Shown in pieces: positions 7,053-11,894 of a stretch of DNA of 11,894 bases. Source of the stretch: Candidatus Parepulonipiscium sp. PG-Nun2H_MBin03. Lineage in GTDB: Bacteria; Bacillota; Clostridia; Lachnospirales; Cellulosilyticaceae. Each line of letters begins with the position of its first letter. Within the stretch, counting starts at the first letter, position 1. The notes beneath the pieces were generated by a model. That model was not told where the DNA came from. It worked only from the letters and a program-made list of their open reading frames with translations, and made no database searches. Location: positions 1-11,894 of the forward strand of contig MDJN01000055.1 in NCBI GenBank assembly GCA_001995005.1, given 5' to 3'. The translations under genes were made by a program, and so were the position numbers.

Positions 7053-8132
7053 ATGAAAAGAAAATTAGTGTGTTCACTATTAATGGCAACAATGGCAACA
7101 TCTGTAGTAGCGTGTTCTAGTGGAAGCTCAAGTGGTAGCTCAACTTCAAGCAGCAGCAGTTCAAGCAGCAGCAGTTCAAGCAGCAGCAGTTCAAGCAGCA
7201 GCTCAAGCTCAGACTCCTCAGATGTGAAACAAACAGTATTAAAATTCAACTTCTCTAAACCAGCTACAAACCCAGCTTATGATTGGTACACAGAGCTGTT
7301 TGATGAAATTTATGAAAATTCAGATGGCGAAGTTAAAATTGAAATTTATCCATCAGAGCCTTTAGGTACAGTGCAAGATATTATCGCTCAAGCTAGTATG
7401 GGTGAGCCTGTAATCCCAGATACTGACTTTTCTTATCTTGCAGACTATGTGCCAGACTTAGCAGTTGCTATGTCACCATATCTAATTGAAGAGCCACACC
7501 AAATCGAAAAACTTTGGAAAAGTGAAGTAGGTCAAGAGTGGGAAGCAGCACTAGCAGAACAAGGGTTACATCTACTAGATATGCACTACTTCGGAACAAG
7601 GAGCCTTATCTTAAATCAACCAATCAGCTCAAGAGATGATCTAGCGTCATTAAAAATTAGATGTGCGGCAACTCCGATGTGGAATGAGGTTATTCGTGTA
7701 TTAGGTGGAAATCCAACTAACACTGCTTGGAGTGAAGTTTATCAAGCATTATCACAAGGGGTGGCAGACGGAGCAGAATCCGCACCATCAGCTATATACT
7801 CAGCAAATCTACATGAAGCTTGTAAATACATCATCAAAACAGAGCATCTTGTTGCAGCAACTACGCTTGTTATGAGTGAGCAAGTTTATCAATCATTAAG
7901 CGAAAAAGGTCAAAAAGCTATTGACGATGCATTTGATAAATATCCATCAAGAGTTGTTGATCTAGTAAACGACTTGGAAAGTTACTATGATGAAAAAATG
8001 GCAGCGGAAGGTGTAACATTCTTAGAAATTGATAAAACTCCATTTATAGAAGCAGCTCAATCTACTCCAGATCAATTCCCAGAGTGGTCAGAAGGAATTT
8101 ATGATAGAGTTAAGGCAGCTATCGCTGATTAG
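7053..8132 (+). CDS. TRAP transporter substrate-binding lipoprotein (DctP family)
   Basis: A 359-residue extracytoplasmic solute receptor of a tripartite ATP-independent periplasmic-type transporter. The signal peptide ends in the lipobox VVAC (Cys21), so it is a lipoprotein anchored outside the membrane. A Ser/Gly linker follows, with 22 consecutive serines at 32-53, then the DctP domain from about residue 60. The segment LKIRCAATPMW holds Arg203, aligned with the Arg that clamps the substrate carboxylate in this family; next comes GGNPTNTAWSEVYQALSQGVADGAE. This pattern implies an organic or sugar acid ligand, but I cannot name it. AGAGG lies eight bases before the start. The two permease genes follow directly, with a 26-base gap to the first. 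It is about three quarters identical in the receptor domain to the gene at 10287-11327. Confidence 0.94.
   Translation: MKRKLVCSLLMATMATSVVACSSGSSSGSSTSSSSSSSSSSSSSSSSSSSSSSDSSDVKQTVLKFNFSKPATNPAYDWYTELFDEIYENSDGEVKIEIYPSEPLGTVQDIIAQASMGEPVIPDTDFSYLADYVPDLAVAMSPYLIEEPHQIEKLWKSEVGQEWEAALAEQGLHLLDMHYFGTRSLILNQPISSRDDLASLKIRCAATPMWNEVIRVLGGNPTNTAWSEVYQALSQGVADGAESAPSAIYSANLHEACKYIIKTEHLVAATTLVMSEQVYQSLSEKGQKAIDDAFDKYPSRVVDLVNDLESYYDEKMAAEGVTFLEIDKTPFIEAAQSTPDQFPEWSEGIYDRVKAAIAD
7145..7202 (+). repeat. 15-base tandem repeat encoding the poly-serine linker
   Basis: Three perfect copies of TTCAAGCAGCAGCAG begin at 7145, 7160 and 7175, followed by a partial fourth at 7190. Each unit is five codons, so copy-number change keeps the frame. 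It encodes most of the serine run between lipid anchor and receptor domain. Confidence 0.93.
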
Positions 8133-8158
8133 AAATTAAGAGATTGAGAGGTATATGC

Positions 8159-8656
8159 ATGAAAAAAATTTCAGATATAATATATCGGCTTGAAATTCTA
8201 ATAGCTAGTTCTGCGTTTGCGATAATGGTTATAGTTACTATCGCAAACGTGCTAGCACGTTTTACCATTAAGAAATCGTTTGGCTGGGCAGAAGAGATTG
8301 CATATATGATGATGAACTGGTCTGTGTATATGGGAGTTTGTATTGTATATAAAAATCAAGGGCTAATAGCTATAGATGCATTAGTTGATAGATTTCCGAA
8401 AAAAGTACAGCGTATTTTACAAATATTTACATTTGGTTTAGTTGGATGTACCAATTTAGCACTTGTTGTTTGGGGATACCAATATGCAATTGCTAGTATA
8501 GACAGAATTACGCCTATGCTAAGATGGTCATATATTTATATTAATATTTCAATACCAATTTGTTGTGCGATTTTAGCCGCCTATTCCTTCGGGTATATGA
8601 TAGATACCATAAAGGGAGAAGAAGTTAAAGAAGCATCGTTAGAAGAAAGATCTTAA
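8159..8656 (+). CDS. TRAP transporter small permease (DctQ subunit)
   Basis: A 165-residue integral membrane protein with the four-helix DctQ layout. The helices are at roughly residues 11-33, 43-62, 84-106 and 122-146. The family-typical FGWAEEIAYMMMNWSVYMG segment leads into helix 2. It pairs with the large permease and is needed for Na+- or H+-driven import of the ligand delivered by the binding protein. The start at 8159 is preferred because GAGAGG lies seven bases upstream and the protein then begins MKKISDIIYRLE. A TTG at 8144 in the same frame would add only five residues. It starts 26 bases after the binding protein and ends 14 bases before the large permease. Confidence 0.93.
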   Translation: MKKISDIIYRLEILIASSAFAIMVIVTIANVLARFTIKKSFGWAEEIAYMMMNWSVYMGVCIVYKNQGLIAIDALVDRFPKKVQRILQIFTFGLVGCTNLALVVWGYQYAIASIDRITPMLRWSYIYINISIPICCAILAAYSFGYMIDTIKGEEVKEASLEERS

Positions 8657-8670
8657 AGGAGGGTATATTT

Positions 8671-9963
8671 ATGGACTTTTGGACCCTATTTCCAATATTG
8701 TTATTATTCGTACTCTTCTTCTTGAAGGTACCGGTTGCATATTCGATGATTATATCATCAATTGTCTACTTTAACTTTGCACCAGATTCGCCAAACGTAG
8801 CAGTAATGGTACAAAAGATGATTGCAGCCAACTCATCATTTACGTATCTTGCAATTCCGTTTTTCACCTGTGCGGGTGTTGTTTTTGGATATGCTGGAAT
8901 TACGAAAAGACTACTAGGACTTTGTGAGATGCTAGTAGGACACTTGAGGGGTGGAATGGCACAAGTTAACATACTTTTATCTGCACTAATGGGTGGACTT
9001 TCAGGTTCAGCAAATGCAGATGCTGCATTACAAGCTAAAATGCTAGTACCACAAATGGAAAAAATAGGTTACAGCCGTTCTTTTTCTTGTGCAGTTACAG
9101 CAGCTTCATCTTGTATAACACCAATTATTCCGCCAGGAATTATCCTTATTCTATATGCTTCAGCGTCTGAAGTTTCAATAGCTAGAATGTTCTATGCAGG
9201 TTATATCCCAGGAGCATTTATTACAGCGTGTATGATGGTTTTAACTTGGTGGATTTCTAAAAAACGTGGATACTTACCGTCTAGAGAAAGAAGAGCCACA
9301 GGTGGAGAATTTGCAAAAGCTCTTATAGATGCAATCCCTGCATTATTTGTACCATTTGGATTAATTTTAGGACTTAGGTTTGGTATATTTACTCCAACAG
9401 AAGCCGGAGCTATTTGTGTATTATACTCTGTTATTGTAGGATTCTTCTTCTATAGAGAGTTAAAGTTATCAGATATTCCAAAGATAATACACGAATCTGT
9501 ATTAAACACAGCTGGTATAATGTTTATCCTTGCAGGAGCACAAGCATTTTCTACGTACTTAACTTGGGAGAGACTACCAAATATTATCTCAGAAGCGTTG
9601 ATTAGTGGAATAAGCTCACCATTTATATTCTTACTTGTAGTAAACCTTATACTGTTAGTAGTAGGAATGTTTTTTGATGGTGGTGCGGCTATGATTTTAC
9701 TTGCTCCACTTTTGGTACCAGCAGCACAAGCAATAGGAGTAGACTTAATTCACTTTGGTATCGTTATGTCTATTAACCTGACAATTGCAGGTATGACACC
9801 ACCGTTTGGAGCCATGATGTTCGTTGCGACGTCCATTACGGATACTAAGATAGAAGATTATACAAGAGATGCAATTCCGTATATCATTCTTCTAATTATA
9901 TGTTTGTTAATTTTAACAAATGTACCAGGAATAGTTATGTTTTTACCAAATCTACTTTCATAA
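8671..9963 (+). CDS. TRAP transporter large permease (DctM subunit)
   Basis: A 430-residue polytopic membrane protein, the normal DctM length, with about twelve hydrophobic segments. It forms the transport pathway of the secondary importer. Family blocks are visible: PFFTCAGVVF near 70, GGLSGSANADAALQAKMLVP near 110, CITPIIPPGIILILYA near 150, IFTPTEAGAICVLYSV near 240 and GMTPPFGAMMFV near 375. AAGGAGG lies eight bases before the ATG. It ends the TRAP operon; a strong hairpin terminator follows within about 55 bases. The second binding protein, downstream of that terminator, has no permease of its own and may share this one. Confidence 0.96.
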   Translation: MDFWTLFPILLLFVLFFLKVPVAYSMIISSIVYFNFAPDSPNVAVMVQKMIAANSSFTYLAIPFFTCAGVVFGYAGITKRLLGLCEMLVGHLRGGMAQVNILLSALMGGLSGSANADAALQAKMLVPQMEKIGYSRSFSCAVTAASSCITPIIPPGIILILYASASEVSIARMFYAGYIPGAFITACMMVLTWWISKKRGYLPSRERRATGGEFAKALIDAIPALFVPFGLILGLRFGIFTPTEAGAICVLYSVIVGFFFYRELKLSDIPKIIHESVLNTAGIMFILAGAQAFSTYLTWERLPNIISEALISGISSPFIFLLVVNLILLVVGMFFDGGAAMILLAPLLVPAAQAIGVDLIHFGIVMSINLTIAGMTPPFGAMMFVATSITDTKIEDYTRDAIPYIILLIICLLILTNVPGIVMFLPNLLS

Positions 9964-10017
9964 TAATATTCTTAGCCTCCCTAGGATGTTATTAAAGAAA
10001 AGATTTATAAAATAAAT

Positions 10018-10056
10018 AAAAATAGGATGCGTAGCAAATTATCGCATCCTATTTTT
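10018..10056 (+). terminator. Rho-independent terminator of the TRAP operon
   Basis: A 14-base perfect stem (AAAAATAGGATGCG, 10018-10031, with its complement at 10043-10056) and an 11-base loop, ending in a run of six T. The A-run on the left would also let it work on the other strand. It separates the TRAP operon from the second binding protein. Confidence 0.92.
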
Positions 10057-10131
10057 TATTAATTACTAAAAGTTAGAAGAATTTTTAACAAAATTATACT
10101 ATATTAGATTAATGTCACAAAATAATTAAAA

Positions 10132-10175
10132 AATATTGACTTTTTTTGGTATTAATATTGACTTTTTTTGGTATT
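10132..10175 (+). repeat. perfect 22-base tandem direct repeat at the -35 region
   Basis: Two identical, adjoining units at 10132-10153 and 10154-10175, each containing TTGACTTTTTTTGG. The second copy supplies the -35 box of the promoter at 10158-10186. The first has no -10 at the correct distance. Twenty-two bases is about two helical turns, so it could present a protein-binding site twice on one DNA face, or be a recent duplication. Confidence 0.9.
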
Positions 10176-10186
10176 TAAGTTATATT
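10158..10186 (+). promoter_or_regulatory. predicted sigma-A promoter of the second binding-protein gene
   Basis: TTGACT (10158-10163), a 17-base spacer and TATATT (10181-10186), predicting a start near 10193 and a leader of about 94 bases. Together with the upstream terminator it indicates a separate transcript. Confidence 0.75.
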
Positions 10187-10199
10187 TGTGATATAGTAT

Positions 10200-10237
10200 T
10201 TAGTATACATGTCAGATTGATTTGACATGTATACTAA
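10200..10237. promoter_or_regulatory. perfect 15-base inverted repeat in the leader: operator or 5' hairpin
   Basis: The left arm TTAGTATACATGTCA (10200-10214) and right arm TGACATGTATACTAA (10223-10237) are exact complements around an 8-base spacer. It starts about seven bases after the predicted transcription start. As DNA it offers two GTATAC-centred sites 23 bases apart, resembling operators of GntR-type regulators. As RNA it would form a strong 5' stem-loop. There is no T-run, so it is not a simple terminator, and it differs from the LacI-type sites. Confidence 0.8.
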
Positions 10238-10286
10238 TTATAGAAAAATTTATAATATGATATTATATTAAGGAAAGAGGTTAATC

Positions 10287-11327
10287 ATGAAAAGAAGATT
10301 AGTATCGTTATTATTAATTGCAACAGCACTTACGGCATGTTCAAGTTCAGGGGGAAGTTCAGGAAGCAGCTCAAGTTCAGGAAGCAGCTCAAGTTCAGGA
10401 AGCAGCTCAAGTGAAGAGGTTAAAACAACTGTTATTAAATTTAATTTCTCAAAATCTAGCACAGACCCATCTCTGGCGTGGTTTGAAGAATTATTTGAAG
10501 AGATATACATAGCATCAGACGGTGAAGTTATGTTTGATATTTATCCATCAGAAGCTTTAGGAACTACTTCAGATGTTATGGCACAAGCTACTATGGGCGA
10601 GCCGGTAATGCCAGATACTGATTTTTCATACCTTGCAGATTATGTTCCAGATATAGCTGTTGCCATGTCGCCGTATTTAATTCAAGAACCGGAGCAAATT
10701 GAGAAGCTCTGGAAGAGTGAGGTTGGAGAGGAATGGGAAGCAGCACTTGCAGACCAAGGATTACATCTGCTAAGCATGCATTACTTTGGAACCAGAAACC
10801 TTATTTTAAATCAACCAATAAGTTCAAGGGACGACTTATCTAAGCTTAAAATAAGATGTGCGGCAACCCCTATGTGGAATGAGGTTGTACGTGTTTTAGG
10901 TGGGAATGCTACTAACACTGCTTGGAGCGAAGTATATCAAGCATTATCCCAAGGGGTAGCGGATGGAGCTGAGTCTCCTTTATCAGCACTATATTCATCT
11001 CATCTATATGAACCTTGTAAATATATTATAGAAACAGAGCATCTTGTAGCTGCAACAGCGATTGTTATGAGTGAACAAGTGTATCAATCGTTAAGTGAAA
11101 AAGGCCAAAAGGCTATTGACGATGCATTTTCAGCTTATCCTGCAAAGGTTGTAGAGCGTGTAAAGGAATTAGATGTTGACTACAGAGAGATGTTAATGGA
11201 TGAAGGAGTAACGTTCCTAGAGATAGATAAAGCTCCATTTATTGCAGCAGCACAAGATACACCAGACTATTTCCCAGAATGGTCAGAAGGAATTTATGAA
11301 AGAGTTCAAGCGGTACTTGCAGAATAG
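10287..11327 (+). CDS. second TRAP-type substrate-binding lipoprotein (DctP family), orphan paralogue
   Basis: A 346-residue secreted lipoprotein with lipobox LTAC (Cys18), then a Ser/Gly linker to about residue 45 and a DctP receptor domain. The domain is close to that of the 7053-8132 protein, about three quarters identical by eye, and identical over stretches such as TDFSYLADYVPD and KIRCAATPMWNEV. The carboxylate-clamping Arg is Arg190. Differences cluster in the early domain (SSTDPSLAWFEEL versus PATNPAYDWYTEL), around ESPLSALYSS versus ESAPSAIYSA, and near the C-terminus. No permease genes accompany it and it has its own promoter and terminator, so it probably feeds the upstream permease with a related ligand or under other conditions. 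AGAGG lies six bases before the ATG. A tandem duplication of the first gene is the simplest origin. Confidence 0.94.
   Translation: MKRRLVSLLLIATALTACSSSGGSSGSSSSSGSSSSSGSSSSEEVKTTVIKFNFSKSSTDPSLAWFEELFEEIYIASDGEVMFDIYPSEALGTTSDVMAQATMGEPVMPDTDFSYLADYVPDIAVAMSPYLIQEPEQIEKLWKSEVGEEWEAALADQGLHLLSMHYFGTRNLILNQPISSRDDLSKLKIRCAATPMWNEVVRVLGGNATNTAWSEVYQALSQGVADGAESPLSALYSSHLYEPCKYIIETEHLVAATAIVMSEQVYQSLSEKGQKAIDDAFSAYPAKVVERVKELDVDYREMLMDEGVTFLEIDKAPFIAAAQDTPDYFPEWSEGIYERVQAVLAE
10355..10408 (+). repeat. 18-base tandem repeat encoding the Ser/Gly linker
   Basis: Three perfect copies of AAGTTCAGGAAGCAGCTC at 10355, 10373 and 10391. Each unit is six codons, giving a repeated Ser-Ser-Gly-Ser-Ser-Ser pattern just after the lipid-anchored cysteine. 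The unit differs in length and sequence from the 15-base unit in the paralogue. Confidence 0.93.
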
Positions 11328-11331
11328 AACA

Positions 11332-11362
11332 AAAAGAGTGTAGCTGTTTGCTACACTCTTTT
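11332..11362. terminator. bidirectional Rho-independent terminator between convergent genes
   Basis: A 13-base perfect stem (AAAAGAGTGTAGC, 11332-11344, with its complement at 11350-11362) around loop TGTTT. It begins four bases after the binding-protein stop and reaches into the stop codon of the minus-strand small gene. The T-run is four on the plus strand and five on the minus strand, so it can serve both. Confidence 0.9.
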
Positions 11363-11501
11363 AAGCCTGCGTATATCTACTAAATAAAGTTAAAATAAAT
11401 ACTACAACTGCAATCCAATACGCAACTTGAAATGATACGGATTTCTTTTTAACTTCTAATCCAAATAAAATTAAAAGTGCACTTGTCAAAATATTTTCCA
11501 T
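11361..11501 (-). CDS. small hydrophobic protein, unknown function (46 residues)
   Basis: I do not recognise a family. The 46-residue product has a hydrophobic N-terminal stretch (about 4-14), a basic LEVKKKSVSF segment, and a clear membrane helix (about 23-41) ending in RYTQA. This suggests an inner-membrane protein with one or two helices. The start at 11501 is chosen because AAGGGG ends nine to ten bases upstream; the longer reading from 11561 has no ribosome site and would begin inside the promoter. A TATAAT lies upstream on the same strand, and the shared hairpin at 11332-11362 ends the gene. These signals make a real gene more likely than chance. No link to the catabolic genes is evident. 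Confidence 0.6.
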   Translation of the reverse strand: MENILTSALLILFGLEVKKKSVSFQVAYWIAVVVFILTLFSRYTQA

Positions 11502-11547
11502 AAACTTAATCCCCTTCGCATACAAATAATTTGATACTTGATAATTA

Positions 11548-11577
11548 ATTATAGTATGCATGTTGCATAAAAAGCAA
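11548..11577 (-). promoter_or_regulatory. predicted promoter of the small hydrophobic protein gene
   Basis: On the minus strand TTGCTT (11577-11572), an 18-base spacer and TATAAT (11553-11548). The -10 is perfect; the -35 and spacing are only fair. Transcription would start near 11541, about 40 bases before the ATG. Confidence 0.5.
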
Positions 11578-11588
11578 GCTTTTTACAA

Positions 11589-11894
11589 TTAAATTTTTTC
11601 AATAATTATAGATTTGGGCAGCCTTGACTTTGGGAGAGCTTTGTTAAAATCTTTTTGCACATCATGATAACCAACTGCAACGGCAAAACTTGAGGTAAAC
11701 CCTTTGTTACGTAGGTTAAATAATTCATCTATAACTTTAAAATCCAAACCTTCCATAGTCAGAGTATCAAACCCTAACATAGCAGTTGATACTAAGAAAT
11801 TACCTAAATTCAGATAAAGTTGCTTATCAGCCCAATGCTGAAAATCTTTATAATCGTATTTATGCATATTTGCAAATAATGTACGTCTTTCATG
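11589..11894 (-). CDS. NfsB-like NAD(P)H nitroreductase, C-terminal part (5' end cut by window)
   Basis: The open frame continues to the window edge, so the 101 visible residues are only the C-terminal part of a protein that is normally about 215-220 residues. They begin HERRTLFANM, matching the ERRTFFADMH region I recall from E. coli NfsB. They continue with KQLYLNLGNFLVSTAMLGFD, the GFTSSFAVAVGYHD segment and the ending LPKSRLPKS, whose Arg contacts the FMN phosphate in this family. Such enzymes are cytoplasmic FMN flavoproteins that reduce nitro compounds or quinones with NAD(P)H; their natural substrate is often unknown. The ATG at 11867 is internal, not the start. It reads toward the small hydrophobic protein gene, which has its own promoter, and shows no functional tie to the TRAP locus. 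Confidence 0.9.
   Translation of the reverse strand, partial: HERRTLFANMHKYDYKDFQHWADKQLYLNLGNFLVSTAMLGFDTLTMEGLDFKVIDELFNLRNKGFTSSFAVAVGYHDVQKDFNKALPKSRLPKSIIIEKI

Noticed and set aside
7145..7202. Possible CRISPR-like array
   Set aside because: Units are directly adjacent, only 15 bases long, have no spacers, and encode an in-frame serine linker.
7022..7249. Minus-strand reading with Leu/Glu repeats
   Set aside because: It is the antisense of the AGC/TCA serine repeat of the binding-protein gene and has no other coding evidence. The similar minus-strand reading at 10268-10510 fails for the same reason.

Overview
The window is AT-rich, and its genes have strong AGGAGG-type ribosome sites and serine-rich lipoproteins. 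This suits a low-GC, anaerobic Gram-positive bacterium, most likely a member of the Clostridia. A Fusobacteria-type host is a weaker alternative. No RNA gene, insertion sequence, phage gene or CRISPR array is visible.

Positions 1-4659 hold a minus-strand catabolic operon, read from right to left. It begins with a promoter at 4659-4631, then an iron-dependent alcohol dehydrogenase of the 4-hydroxybutyrate dehydrogenase type, the N- and C-terminal subunits of a split transketolase, and a mannitol dehydrogenase/fructuronate reductase family enzyme that runs off the left edge. Facing it across about 390 bases of AT-rich intergenic DNA is a LacI-family regulator (5009-6019). It is followed by an operon with an unusual crotonase-fold protein (6158-6964) and a complete TRAP transporter: binding lipoprotein, small permease and large permease (7053-9963). 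A strong hairpin terminator closes it at 10018-10056.

A second binding lipoprotein, closely similar to the first, lies at 10287-11327. It has its own promoter, a 22-base tandem repeat at the -35 region, a perfect 15-base inverted repeat in the leader, and its own terminator. The right edge has two minus-strand genes: a 46-residue hydrophobic protein and the C-terminal part of an NfsB-like nitroreductase. These look unrelated to the catabolic genes.

The two operons appear to form one regulon. A near-palindromic site with a central CG, typical of LacI-family operators, lies before the crotonase/TRAP operon (6050-6063), and a 12/14 match lies in the leader of the dehydrogenase/transketolase operon (4537-4550). 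TRAP binding proteins of this type usually carry organic or sugar acids. Together with a keto-acid/polyol reductase, a split transketolase and a semialdehyde reductase, this suggests uptake and breakdown of a sugar acid. One possible route is transketolase cleavage of a keto-uronate, with reduction of the resulting C4 semialdehyde acid. The substrate cannot be read from the sequence, and several start codons were reassigned using ribosome-binding sites and promoters.
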